Shown: positions 16,958 to 25,428, counted from the stretch's first letter. The stretch: DNA of 49,621 bases from an uncultured Paracoccaceae bacterium (GCA_947494445.1 CANLVD010000020.1:1-49621); one strand, 5' to 3'. Notes: generated by a model from the letters alone, not told the origin. Program-made: numbers and translations.

Positions 16958-17917
16958 TCAGGTTCCCAATGCGCCCTTGCGCATTTTCGAGCGCTGGCGC
17001 AGGACCAGTTTCTGGTAGAGGCCGGGAAAGGCTGTCAGCACATAGCGCAGATACAGCTTTGGCTTGAACGGCATGCCCTTGATCGCCCGGCGCAGGAACC
17101 GGCGCGAGGCTTTCGGGCGCCCGTTCATCATCATCTGCCGCGAGATCGCCAGCGCCCAGCCCGGCAGCGAGGGGGCCTCGGGGTCATGGCGCTTGATCTT
17201 GCCGAAAATCATCAGGGTCGAATAGGCATGGCTCGCCTTGTTCTTGGAGATCCCGTCGGGGCTGTCGAAGACGATGACCTGGGGGATGTCGAGAAAGCCC
17301 AGCTTGCCATAGCGGCTGAGGCGGATGTTGAAATCCCAGTCCTCGTTGTTGGGCAGGCCCAGATCGAAGCCGCCGGCCCCCAGATAGGCTGACTTGCGCA
17401 CCAGAAGCGTCTGCAGGGTCATGATGTTGCCATAGAGAAACAGCCCCGACAGATCACCGCTGGCCACATCGGTGTTGGGGCCCGGCACACAGGCCACCCG
17501 ACGCGGGCCATAGCGCTTGTTCGAGCCCTCGCCATCGCGGCCATAGATCACTTCGGGGGAAAAGATGCCGACATACTCCGGACCCAGCTCTTCGAGCGCG
17601 CGCATCTGCACCTCCAGCTTGTCGCTGAGCCAGACATCATCGCTGTCCTGAAAGGCAATCAGATCGCCCGAGGCTGCCATGATGCCGGTGTGGCGGGCAT
17701 GTCCGGCCCCGGAATTGGTCTCATGCTCGACAATGCGCAGGCGCGGATCGTTCATGTCGCGCAGGATCTCGACCGTGCGATCGGTCGAGCAGTCATCGAC
17801 CACGATCACCTCGATGTTGTGATAGGTCTGGACCAGCACCCCCTCGACCGCGCGCCGGATCGACCGCTCGCGGTTGTAGGTCGGGATCACGACGCTCACC
17901 AGATCTCCGTATTGCAT
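16958..17917 (-). CDS. Glycosyltransferase family 2
   Basis: 319-aa GT-A enzyme: LVSVVIPTYNRERSIRRAV at the N-terminus, VIVVDDCSTDRTVEIL, SGAGHARHTGIMAASGDLIAFQDSDDVWL with the DSDD metal motif near residues 93-96, and a C-terminal basic region. A frame opens at 17998, but ATG 17917 is placed at the family start and follows AAGGGG, so it is chosen. Divergent from the polymerase gene; the 190-base gap carries two palindromes. Confidence 0.93.
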   Translation of the reverse strand: MQYGDLVSVVIPTYNRERSIRRAVEGVLVQTYHNIEVIVVDDCSTDRTVEILRDMNDPRLRIVEHETNSGAGHARHTGIMAASGDLIAFQDSDDVWLSDKLEVQMRALEELGPEYVGIFSPEVIYGRDGEGSNKRYGPRRVACVPGPNTDVASGDLSGLFLYGNIMTLQTLLVRKSAYLGAGGFDLGLPNNEDWDFNIRLSRYGKLGFLDIPQVIVFDSPDGISKNKASHAYSTLMIFGKIKRHDPEAPSLPGWALAISRQMMMNGRPKASRRFLRRAIKGMPFKPKLYLRYVLTAFPGLYQKLVLRQRSKMRKGALGT

Positions 17918-18015
17918 CCTTGCACCCCTTGCTTTGCACTTCAGATCCCCCTGCCTGCCACGGGCGGGGAGATTTTTATCCATAAGGCCATAATCCATAC
18001 ATTTTTATGGCGCTA

Positions 18016-18029
18016 TAACGGGCCCGTTA
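18016..18029. promoter_or_regulatory. 14-bp perfect palindrome between divergent GT2 and polymerase genes
   Basis: TAACGGGCCCGTTA is self-complementary and lies midway between the start codons at 17917 and 18109, a natural operator position for control of both genes. The regulator is unknown. Confidence 0.45.
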
Positions 18030-18076
18030 CATGGAGCCCAGCCCCTTTGCCAGGCAGGGCGAACTGAGCTATAGCC

Positions 18077-18091
18077 GCAATGCTGCATTGC
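18077..18091. promoter_or_regulatory. 15-bp palindrome before the polymerase gene
   Basis: GCAATGC-T-GCATTGC, perfect 7-bp arms around a single base, 17 bases before the ATG at 18109. It could be an operator, or a hairpin affecting translation start. Confidence 0.4.
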
Positions 18092-18108
18092 CGAAAGAGA
18101 TCTTGTTT

Positions 18109-19506
18109 ATGGTGACCACCTCACCGGATATGGACAGGCCTGCTTCCAGTCAGGTCGCTGCCGTGGCCAGCAAGGCGCTGACCTCTCCGGTTCTGATTGC
18201 CCTGTTCTTTGTCAGCCTGCTGCTGCCGATCCCGTTCTGGGTGGCGGATGTCTATCTCAATCCCCAGCGCCTGTTCATGCTGGCCATTGCCATCCCGATC
18301 ACCGTGCGCTGGCTGTCGGGTAAGGCCGGTCAGGTGCGCACGCCCGACATCCTGTTCGGGATCTTCAGCATCTGGATGATCCTGTCCTATCTGGTGGCCA
18401 ATGGCCCCTCGAAACTGCCCTTTGCGATCATGCAGACGGTCGAGTTGTTCGTGGCCTATCTGGTCGGCCGGGTGCTGATCCGCAATCTGGCCGATTACAG
18501 GTTCTTCTTCAAATGCCTGATCGCGGCCGCCATCGTGCTGTTTCCCTTCACATTTCCCGAGCTTCTGACCGGCAATGCGATCATGCTGGACATCTTCAAG
18601 CCCTCGACCCGGGCCTATGCCGATCTCAACCACCCGCCGCGGCTGGGGTTCTGGCGGGTGCAATCGGTGTTCCAGCATCCGATCATGTTCGGCGTGTTCT
18701 TCTCGATCATGATCGTGAATGTCTTCGTTCTGTGGCGCAAACAGCTGATGCTGGCGATCAGTTTCACCGCGCTGGGGTTCTACATGACCTTTGCCTCGCT
18801 CAGTTCCGGTGCACTTCTGGCGGGCATTGTGCAGATGGTTCTGGTGGCCTGGGGCTGGATGACCGGGCGCAGCTGGAAACTGCTGATGTGGCTGGTGTTC
18901 GCAATGTTCGTGTTTCTCAGCATCGCCTCGAACCGGGGCCCGATCATCATCATGATCGAGACCCTGGCCTTTTCATCGGGCACCGGCTGGACCCGGGTGC
19001 TGATCTGGACCCATGCCAAGGATGACGTGATGCGCCACTGGCTGTTTGGCATGGGCGCCAATGCCAGCTTCTGGACGCGCCCGCATTTCCTCGGAGCCTC
19101 GGTCGACAATTTCTGGCTGGTGATCGCCCTGCGCCACGGGCTGGTGGGCTTCGGTCTGCTGGCGTCGGTTCTGGCGCTCAACCTGCGCAGCATCCTGAAG
19201 GTCACCATTCAGTCTCCGGACCTGCAGATGGTCCGGATTGCCTATGTGATCGGCTGCGTCTCGCTGTTTCTGTCGCTGGCCACCGTGCACATCTGGGGCT
19301 CGGCCAACCTTCTGGTGATGGCCTATTTCGGCGCCGGGGCCTGGATGATCGATGCCAGCCGCACACAGGAGGCCCCTGCCCCTGAAGCCGAGACATCGCC
19401 CCGGCCCGAAGCCCGGTCCCTGCCCTATTCGCGGGGCCCCCGGCAGGCCGGACGGCCCGGGCAGACGCCACCTGCATCCTCCCACAGACGGACGCCCCAT
19501 TCATGA
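18109..19506 (+). CDS. O-antigen polymerase/ligase-like membrane protein
   Basis: 465-aa multi-pass membrane protein with about 10-12 helices and a large periplasmic loop before the last helices (HAKDDVMRHWLFGMGANASFWTRPHFLGASVDNFW). This is the arrangement of Wzy polymerases and WaaL ligases (Wzy_C superfamily); VDNFWLVIALRHGLVGFG resembles the conserved second loop end of exopolysaccharide polymerases. The C-terminal 60 residues are proline-rich and cytoplasmic. ATG 18109 follows AAAGAGA; a longer frame from 18031 lacks conservation signs. The next gene, an ABC exporter, overlaps by four bases (ATGA), so both belong to one operon. Confidence 0.87.
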   Translation: MVTTSPDMDRPASSQVAAVASKALTSPVLIALFFVSLLLPIPFWVADVYLNPQRLFMLAIAIPITVRWLSGKAGQVRTPDILFGIFSIWMILSYLVANGPSKLPFAIMQTVELFVAYLVGRVLIRNLADYRFFFKCLIAAAIVLFPFTFPELLTGNAIMLDIFKPSTRAYADLNHPPRLGFWRVQSVFQHPIMFGVFFSIMIVNVFVLWRKQLMLAISFTALGFYMTFASLSSGALLAGIVQMVLVAWGWMTGRSWKLLMWLVFAMFVFLSIASNRGPIIIMIETLAFSSGTGWTRVLIWTHAKDDVMRHWLFGMGANASFWTRPHFLGASVDNFWLVIALRHGLVGFGLLASVLALNLRSILKVTIQSPDLQMVRIAYVIGCVSLFLSLATVHIWGSANLLVMAYFGAGAWMIDASRTQEAPAPEAETSPRPEARSLPYSRGPRQAGRPGQTPPASSHRRTPHS

Positions 19507-21320
19507 TTTCGACCTATGCAAAAATGCTCGCCCTGTTCCAGCCGGCCGAGCGCAAGCGGTTCTGGATCCTGGCCGTTCTGGTGGTCGTGGCCGGCTTTCT
19601 GGAGATCTCGACCCTGGGCGCGATCTTTCCCTTCATGAGCCTCCTGTCGGACCCCGGCATGATCGAAAGCAACCGCTACATGGCGCTGGTCTATGAGCGC
19701 CTTGGCTTTGAAAGCACCCTGTCGTTCCAGATCTTTGCAGGGGTCAGCGCCTTTGTGATCATCATGCTGGGACTGGCCCTGCGGGCGGGCACGATGTATC
19801 TGCTGATCCGCTTTTCGACCCTGAGCGGCTATTCTCTGGCCAGCCGGTTGTTGCAGGGCTCGCTGCACCGGCCCTATGTCTGGTTTCTCGACCGCAACAG
19901 CTCGGACAGTGGCAAGACCATTCTCGAAGAGGTGCAGCGCCTGATCAACGGGGTGATCCTCCCGGCCATGCAACTGATGGCTTCAGCCGCCCTCGTGGTG
20001 CTGCTGGCAGGCATGCTGGTGGTGGTCGAGCCTGTGGGCGCGCTGATCACCGTGGGGCTGATGGGGGCCTCCTATGTGGTGATCTTTCTGACCGTGCGCG
20101 GCATGCTCAACCGCATCGGGCAGGACATCAATGCCGCCAATGCCCAGCGGTTCCGCATCACCCAGGAGGCGGTGGGCGGGATCAAGGATGTCAAGCTGAT
20201 GCATCTGGAGGAGACCTATACCCGGCTGTTCAACGGCCCGGCCCTGCGGTTTTCCCGCGGGCTGGCCAATTCGCGCATTCTGGGGCAATTGCCGCGGTTT
20301 CTGCTGGAGGGCATCGCCTTTGGCGGCATCATCGTGATGCTCCTGGTGCTGCTGGTGCGCACCGGCGGGGACATGGACAAGATCATCCCGCTGCTGGGCT
20401 TCTTTGCCTTTGCCGGGCTCAGGCTGTTTCCCGCGATGCAGCAGATCTATCAGCAGATGGCGGCCCTCAAGACCTATGGGCCGCTGCTGGACCGGATCTT
20501 GGCCGACCTGCAGGAGGTCCGCGCCGACCGGGAAAGCTGGATCAAGGGCCCGGCCCCCAATCCGCTGCGCCTCAAGGATGCCCTGTCCTTGCAGGATATC
20601 ACGTTTCGCTATCCGACCTCGGAACGCGCGGTGCTCAACGGGCTGACCATGACGATCCCCGCAGGCACGCGGGTCGGCATCGTCGGGGGCACCGGGGCCG
20701 GCAAGACCACGGCGATCGACATCCTTCTGGGCCTGCTCTCCGCTCAGGACGGGGACATGCAGGTCGATGGCGTGCCGGTCACCGAGCAGAGCCTGCCCGC
20801 CTGGCAGCGCAACATCGGCTATGTGCCGCAGCAGATCTTTCTGGCCGATGACACCGTGCGCGCGAACATCGCCTTCGGACAGGCCGCCGATCAGATTGAT
20901 CAGGCGCAGGTCGAGGCCGTGGCCAAGATCGCGGAACTGCATGAGTTCATCCTCAATGATCTCGACAATGGCTATGACAGCATCACCGGCGAGCGCGGCA
21001 TCCGCCTGTCGGGCGGCCAGCGTCAGCGCATCGGCATTGCGCGCGCGCTGTATCATGACCCGGATGTGCTGATCCTGGATGAGGCGACATCGGCACTGGA
21101 CAATGTGACCGAGGCCGCCGTGATGCGGGCCGTGCACAACATGGGGGCCGACAAGACCGTGATCATGATCGCGCACCGGCTGTCCACGGTGGAGGCCTGT
21201 GACATCATCTTCTATCTCGAAAAGGGCAAGGTGGCAGCGCAGGGCACCTATCAGGAACTGCTGGCCGCCAGTCCGGGGTTCCGGGCGATGGCCGAGGCGC
21301 CAACCCAGGCCGCGTCCTGA
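19503..21320 (+). CDS. ABC exporter, fused membrane and ATPase domains (PglK/MsbA-like)
   Basis: 605-aa half-transporter: six membrane helices in residues about 20-310, then an ATPase with Walker A GGTGAGKTT (Lys401), Q-loop YVPQQIF, signature LSGGQ (502-506), Walker B VLILDE (522-527) and the switch histidine in IMIAHRLS. The overall form resembles lipid-linked oligosaccharide flippases (PglK) and MsbA, which work as homodimers. Coupled by a four-base overlap to the polymerase gene, it probably flips the lipid-linked repeat unit or a lipid-anchored glycan. No Wzx-type flippase was seen in the window. Confidence 0.93.
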   Translation: MISTYAKMLALFQPAERKRFWILAVLVVVAGFLEISTLGAIFPFMSLLSDPGMIESNRYMALVYERLGFESTLSFQIFAGVSAFVIIMLGLALRAGTMYLLIRFSTLSGYSLASRLLQGSLHRPYVWFLDRNSSDSGKTILEEVQRLINGVILPAMQLMASAALVVLLAGMLVVVEPVGALITVGLMGASYVVIFLTVRGMLNRIGQDINAANAQRFRITQEAVGGIKDVKLMHLEETYTRLFNGPALRFSRGLANSRILGQLPRFLLEGIAFGGIIVMLLVLLVRTGGDMDKIIPLLGFFAFAGLRLFPAMQQIYQQMAALKTYGPLLDRILADLQEVRADRESWIKGPAPNPLRLKDALSLQDITFRYPTSERAVLNGLTMTIPAGTRVGIVGGTGAGKTTAIDILLGLLSAQDGDMQVDGVPVTEQSLPAWQRNIGYVPQQIFLADDTVRANIAFGQAADQIDQAQVEAVAKIAELHEFILNDLDNGYDSITGERGIRLSGGQRQRIGIARALYHDPDVLILDEATSALDNVTEAAVMRAVHNMGADKTVIMIAHRLSTVEACDIIFYLEKGKVAAQGTYQELLAASPGFRAMAEAPTQAAS

Positions 21321-21360
21321 ACAGACCGGCAGGATTGAGTATTTCTGGAAAATCGAAGGC

Positions 21361-22389
21361 TCAGGAGCGCCGGGCCGCGCGGGCAGCAGCAAAGCCTGCA
21401 AAAGCACGGCCGGGGTTCGAGATGCGGACCCGGCCCGTTTGGGCCCAATGGGCGCGCCAGTCGGCCTCGAGCGCGTGGACATCAAGCCCCGGTGCCACGG
21501 CCCGGGCCGCCTCCAGATCAGCCGCAGAAAGCGGTGGCAGATCGGCCGCGGCCGCAGCAGGCCCCCTGCCCCTTGGGCGGACCTCCAGCAGATCGGCCTC
21601 AAACGCCAGCAGGTAATCGGGCAGATGGTTGCTCGCGACCATGTCGCGGATCATCTTGCGAAACACCCGCAAGGGCGAGGCAGAGCCCGACTTCGTGCGC
21701 AGGGTCTCAAGCCCGATGACGAATTTCGGCTGGGAGCCGCAATGCTTGCGGGCGATCTCGTAGATCCGGCGCTCCAGCGGTTTGCGCAGGCTGAAATAAT
21801 CACGGCTGAGGGTCAGGACCTCGCGGTCCAGCACCGCGCGGTAGAGCCAGTCCGAAAGCGTGACCGAAACGCTGATCATCCGGCCTGTGCGCGTGCGGCG
21901 CACGATCTCCCAGCCGTCGATCAGGCCAAAGCCGGTGGTGGTCTCGATCCCGCCGGTGATCACGTTGGTCACGATCCGCGTGCCCGAAAGACGCTCGAAC
22001 GCCTCGCGCAGGCGCCGGTAACCGTCACCGGATGTCTCGCGGTTGGTCGCGACCAGAAGGTCCCGCGCGGTCAGATGCAGCCGCCGGGCCACCGGACGCC
22101 CGGAATTCAGGGCCGCGACCAGTTGGCTGATGCAATAGATCAGCACATCCTTGTCATGGATCGTGGCCAGCCCCTTGATCGAGGGGGTGATGCGGATCTC
22201 CTGCCCGCGATGGGTGTAGCTGAGTTCGCGCCGGTCGGGCCGGGTCGAGAGCGAAAAAACGGGATGTTCCATGGAGGCCATGTCATCCTTGGGGATCGCG
22301 GAGATCAGATCGCAGGAGAAGAAATCCGGCTGCACTGCCCCGTCAACTGGTTGCAGGGCCGCGCCCTGCCCGTCTGGGTCTGATGCCAT
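21361..22389 (-). CDS. repA: Plasmid replication initiator protein A (RPA family)
   Basis: 342-aa replication initiator of the RPA (replication initiator protein A) type found on Rhodobacterales and other alphaproteobacterial plasmids. Visible hallmarks are PVFSLSTRPDRRELSYTHRGQEIRITPS, IHDKDVLIYCISQL, winged-helix-like LTARDLLVATNRETSGDGYRRLREAFERLSGT, and SLRKPLERRIYEIARKHCG. ATG 22389 is assumed; MASME at residue 37 is a possible alternative. It diverges from parA across a 426-base region with iteron-like repeats, the likely origin. Plasmid compatibility group cannot be assigned without phylogeny. Confidence 0.93.
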   Translation of the reverse strand: MASDPDGQGAALQPVDGAVQPDFFSCDLISAIPKDDMASMEHPVFSLSTRPDRRELSYTHRGQEIRITPSIKGLATIHDKDVLIYCISQLVAALNSGRPVARRLHLTARDLLVATNRETSGDGYRRLREAFERLSGTRIVTNVITGGIETTTGFGLIDGWEIVRRTRTGRMISVSVTLSDWLYRAVLDREVLTLSRDYFSLRKPLERRIYEIARKHCGSQPKFVIGLETLRTKSGSASPLRVFRKMIRDMVASNHLPDYLLAFEADLLEVRPRGRGPAAAAADLPPLSAADLEAARAVAPGLDVHALEADWRAHWAQTGRVRISNPGRAFAGFAAARAARRS

Positions 22390-22496
22390 GGTACTGCTCG
22401 CCTGTCCTGCTCCACGACTGCCCGGATTGACCCCGGATCTGTTCGTGGTTTCAGTGACACTCTAGGGGCAACCGGCGGGCTGCGTCCAGTGCCGCT

Positions 22497-22561
22497 TGCG
22501 GGGGTTCGGAATCGGATCTGCGGGGGTCTGGAGTCGGAAGCTGCGTGGTTTCAGAGTCGCA
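22497..22561. repeat. Three iteron-like direct repeats
   Basis: Units of 20 bases start at 22497, 22519 and 22542 (periods 22 and 23, about two helical turns). Unit 1 is TGCGGGGGTTCGGAATCGGA and unit 2 TGCGGGGGTCTGGAGTCGGA (17 of 20 identical). Unit 3 is TGCGTGGTTTCAGAGTCGCA and more divergent; its CGTGGTTTCAG recurs at 22444-22454. They are probable RepA-binding iterons, which also autoregulate repA in related plasmids. Confidence 0.62.
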
Positions 22562-22626
22562 AAGACACAGACAGGTTGCTTTTTTTCTTTTGTCCTCAGG
22601 ATATTGGAAGACCACGCCAACACCCG

Positions 22627-22656
22627 TAACACATATGATAACACAATAATAACACA
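22627..22656. repeat. Three TAACACA repeats in an AT-rich segment
   Basis: TAACACA occurs at 22627-22633, 22639-22645 and 22650-22656, spaced 12 and 11 bases, so all lie on one face of the helix. They could be part of the origin melting region or a partition-protein site. No exact DnaA box was found among them. Confidence 0.45.
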
Positions 22657-22741
22657 TCATGTTTGGCGGCAGCCTGGCGGTTTCCAGCCTTTTTTGCTCA
22701 GAATGGGTCAGAAAAGCCCGGCCATGTGATGTTTTGCTGTT

Positions 22742-22785
22742 CATGTGCTGTGTTTTTGGGTATCTTGGTGAAAAAGCAGCACATG
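22742..22785. promoter_or_regulatory. Long inverted repeat upstream of parA
   Basis: CATGTGCTG-TG-TTTTT (22742-22757) and AAAAA-G-CAGCACATG (22771-22785) are near-perfect complements with a one-base bulge around a 13-base loop. CATGTG also occurs as a direct repeat 19 bases earlier (22723). A ParA or ParB operator is the simplest reading, since type Ia ParA proteins repress their own operon. Confidence 0.5.
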
Positions 22786-22786
22786 G

Positions 22787-22806
22787 GCCGAATGGCCTGA
22801 TTCGGC
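22787..22806. promoter_or_regulatory. Perfect hairpin at the parA ribosome site
   Basis: GCCGAAT (22787-22793) and ATTCGGC (22800-22806) around a 6-base loop, ending 10 bases before the parA ATG. It would compete with ribosome binding in the mRNA, or act as an operator in DNA. Confidence 0.42.
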
Positions 22807-22815
22807 AGGCCCGTC

Positions 22816-24192
22816 ATGACCCAAAGCCCTCCCCTGCCGCCTTATTTCAATATCACCCCTGACGGGCTGTCCAGTCCCGGCGTCGACACCGACGGGTTTG
22901 CCGCACTGGCCGAGGCCTGCGGGCGCGGGCGGGCCGATCTTCAGGCACGCGGTGCGGGGGAGGCCGGTGCCAAGGACCTGCGGCTCTTTTCAACATGGGA
23001 GATCACCCGCTATCTGATCCCGGTCGCGGCCCCGCATTTTCGCCGGGTGCTGAAGGCCAATCCTGATCTGCCTCAGGGCACATCGGGCTCGGATGGCGGC
23101 GCGAAATGGTTCACCCTTGATGAGGTTCTGACCTTGCGCGCGCATTTTGCCGATCAGGGCAGCCGCACGAAAGCCTACAGGCCCTACCGCCCTGCGGGAC
23201 TGCCCGCCAAGATTGCCGCAGTGGCCAATTTCAAGGGCGGGGTCGGCAAGACCTCGACGGCCGCACATCTGGCGATGTCCGCGGCTTTGGATGGCTACAA
23301 GGTGCTGGTGATCGATCTCGACAGTCAGGGGTCGATGACGTCGATTTTCGGGGCCGCGATCGAGGATGAATGGCAGACCGTCTTCCCGCTTCTGGCCCGC
23401 GATTATGCGCAAAGCCTGCAAAAGGCCAATCAGCTGCGCGCAGCCCAGGGCGAGACGCCCGTCAGTCTGGACGAGACATTGACCCAGGCGCTCGACATCC
23501 GGGCGCAGGATCTGATCCGCAAGACCCATTGGCCGACGATCGATCTGATCGGCGCGCAGCTCAATCTCTATTGGGCGGAGTTCCAGATCCCGGTCTGGCG
23601 CACGCAATTGCGCTCGTGGAAGCTGTGGGATGCGCTGACCCGGGTGCTGGAGGCCGATGGCATTCTGGAGGATTACGATCTGATCATCCTCGACACCCCC
23701 CCTGCCCTTGGATACCTCACGATCAACGGTCTGGCGGCCGCCGACATCCTGCTGGTGCCCATGGGGGCGTCCTATCTGGAGTTTGATTCAACAGGGCGGT
23801 TTTTCGACATGCTGCACGCGACCTTTGCCTCCATCGAGGAGAGCGAGAACGTGGCCGCGCGTGCCCTTGGCCAGCCCGCCTTTCGCTTTGAATGGGATGC
23901 GGTGCGCACGGTGATCACCCGCTATGATGCGGGCCAGCAGGCCGAGATGGCCGGGCTGATCCAGTCCTATCTGGGCCCTGCCCTGTCGCCCCACCGGCAG
24001 GATTTCACCGCCCTGATCGGTCAGGCGGGCGAGCAGGCGGCGGGCATCTACGAGGCCGATTACCGGGACTTCAACCGCGAGACCTATATCCGGGGCCGCG
24101 AGGCGTTCGATGCGACCTATGCGGGCTTCAAGCGCCTGCTGGTCGAGGCCTGGGCCCGGGATCTGCAGGATGATCAGGAACAGGGGGCGTAG
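22816..24192 (+). CDS. parA: ParA partition ATPase (type Ia, with N-terminal DNA-binding region)
   Basis: 458-aa partition ATPase that moves plasmid copies apart together with ParB. The first 130 residues form a separate region with RYLIPVAAPHFRRVLKANPDLP and FTLDEVLTLRAHFA, resembling the helix-turn-helix N-terminus of type Ia ParA proteins. The deviant Walker A FKGGVGKTSTAAHLA follows with Lys145 (signature Lys in the KGGVGKT loop), then VIDLDSQGS (A') and LIILDTPPALG (Walker B). ATG 22816 is immediately downstream of a hairpin. parB begins four bases after the stop. Confidence 0.95.
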   Translation: MTQSPPLPPYFNITPDGLSSPGVDTDGFAALAEACGRGRADLQARGAGEAGAKDLRLFSTWEITRYLIPVAAPHFRRVLKANPDLPQGTSGSDGGAKWFTLDEVLTLRAHFADQGSRTKAYRPYRPAGLPAKIAAVANFKGGVGKTSTAAHLAMSAALDGYKVLVIDLDSQGSMTSIFGAAIEDEWQTVFPLLARDYAQSLQKANQLRAAQGETPVSLDETLTQALDIRAQDLIRKTHWPTIDLIGAQLNLYWAEFQIPVWRTQLRSWKLWDALTRVLEADGILEDYDLIILDTPPALGYLTINGLAAADILLVPMGASYLEFDSTGRFFDMLHATFASIEESENVAARALGQPAFRFEWDAVRTVITRYDAGQQAEMAGLIQSYLGPALSPHRQDFTALIGQAGEQAAGIYEADYRDFNRETYIRGREAFDATYAGFKRLLVEAWARDLQDDQEQGA

Positions 24193-24196
24193 AGAC

Positions 24197-25174
24197 ATGG
24201 CCAAACGCAAACGTCTGGGGCCGGTGGACCCTGCCCTGCTCAGCCGGGCGCCCGAGACCAAATCCATGCCTCCCATTGCTCAGGTGGCGGGCGAGGCGTC
24301 TGCCGGAGCGGCCCTGCAAAGCCTGGCCGATCAGGTGCAGGAGGCGCGCGCCACGGGCCGTCTGGTGATCGAGGTGCCGCTTGATCAGATCCGGGCCGAT
24401 CACTACACCCGCGACCGCGCGGCGCTGGATGGTGAGGGGTTCGAGGCGCTGAAGGCCTCGCTCAGGGCCAGCGGCCAGCGCATGGCCATCGATCTGGTGG
24501 AAACCCCGGATGGCCCCTGCCCTTACGGCCTGCTGTCGGGCTGGCGGCGGCTGGCGGCCCTGCGCGCCCTTCACGAGGAGACGTCCGAGCCCCGTTTCGG
24601 CGTGGTGCGCGCTTTGATCCGCCGCCCTGCGGACGGGCCGGAGGCTTATCTCGCCATGGTCGAGGAAAACGAGATCCGGCTGGATCTGAGCCATTATGAG
24701 CGGGCCCGCATCGCCCTGCTGGCCGCCCGCGAGGGGGTGTTTGACAGTTTCGAGGCTGCGGTGGATCTGCTCTTTGCCAATGGCAGCCGGGCCAAACGGT
24801 CGAAGATCCGGTCCTTTGGCGCGCTGGTCCCGGCGCTTGACGGGCATATGGCCCATCCGCAGATGATTGGCGAGCGGCTGGGGCTGCGTCTGGCAGGCGC
24901 GCTTGAGAGCGGCGCTGTGAGCGCGGCAGGGCTGGCCGGGGCGCTGAAGGGCGCTGAGGGGTCAGTGGCCGAGCTTGCAGCCCTTGAAGGCGCGCTCAGC
25001 GCCGCCTTGCCGCCCAAAGCCCCCGCACCTGCGCCGACAGCCCTGCGCCCGGGTGTGGCGCTCAGCACCCGTCTGAGGCGCCATGAGGCGGTGTTCACGC
25101 TCAAGGGCAAGGCGGTCACACCGGAACTCGCCCGCCAGATCGAGGTGCTGATCGCGCAGGTTGCGCGTAAGTGA
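24197..25174 (+). CDS. parB: ParB partition protein
   Basis: 325-aa centromere-binding protein beginning MAKRKRLGPVDPALLSR. It has the ParB N-terminal domain with a degenerate nucleotide-site motif (SGWRRLAALRAL near 113-125 in place of GERRYRA), ENEIRLDLSHYERARIAL near 157 and a helix-turn-helix region following it. ATG 24197 with AGAGAC upstream is chosen over an upstream frame inside parA. The final codons lie inside a 21-base direct repeat. A perfect 18-bp parS-like palindrome follows 44 bases after the stop. Confidence 0.94.
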   Translation: MAKRKRLGPVDPALLSRAPETKSMPPIAQVAGEASAGAALQSLADQVQEARATGRLVIEVPLDQIRADHYTRDRAALDGEGFEALKASLRASGQRMAIDLVETPDGPCPYGLLSGWRRLAALRALHEETSEPRFGVVRALIRRPADGPEAYLAMVEENEIRLDLSHYERARIALLAAREGVFDSFEAAVDLLFANGSRAKRSKIRSFGALVPALDGHMAHPQMIGERLGLRLAGALESGAVSAAGLAGALKGAEGSVAELAALEGALSAALPPKAPAPAPTALRPGVALSTRLRRHEAVFTLKGKAVTPELARQIEVLIAQVARK

Positions 25175-25200
25175 GGGGTGCGCAGGTTGCGCGTAAGTGA
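25154..25200. repeat. 21-base direct duplication over the parB stop
   Basis: GCGCAGGTTGCGCGTAAGTGA occurs at 25154-25174 (ending with the parB stop) and again at 25180-25200, a period of 26. The second copy lies outside the gene, so this looks like a recent local duplication of the parB 3' end. Confidence 0.85.
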
Positions 25201-25217
25201 AAGGCCAAACCGCCTGA

Positions 25218-25235
25218 TGTTTCGCGCGCGAAACA
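25218..25235. promoter_or_regulatory. parS-like palindrome, copy 1
   Basis: TGTTTCGCGCGCGAAACA, perfect 18-bp palindrome directly after parB. It resembles the bacterial parS consensus TGTTTCACGTGAAACA, with the same TGTTTC/GAAACA arms but a GCGCGC centre. The same 18 bases recur at 28990-29007. A half-site-like GGTTTCGCGCC follows at 25241-25251. Confidence 0.8.
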
Positions 25236-25428
25236 CGGACGGTTTCGCGCCATTTGAGCGCAGCGGGGCAATTCTTTCACGCTCTGCCAAGTCTTTGCCG
25301 CTTTTTCATGGAACAGGCTGTGACGAAATCACCGGAGGCCCAGGAAATTGTCTTGCCCGGGCCTGATCCCGGAATATAAGCCGTCCCCGTATCGGGACGT
25401 TGGTACATGTGTCAGGTTGGGGTGTGCG

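Larger units (their letters stand above)
22390..22815. other. repA-parA intergenic region, likely replication origin
   Basis: 426 bases between divergent repA and parA. From the repA side it holds three 20-bp iteron-like repeats (22497-22561) with a degenerate fourth copy at 22442-22461, a T-rich and AT-rich segment (22578-22660), three TAACACA repeats at 11-12 base spacing, and inverted repeats just before parA. This arrangement of iterons beside an AT-rich segment next to the initiator gene is typical of iteron-type origins. Confidence 0.65.

Noticed and set aside
19983-21602. 539-aa minus-strand open frame
   Set aside because: Antisense to the ABC exporter with all its ATPase motifs on the plus strand; composition typical of a shadow.
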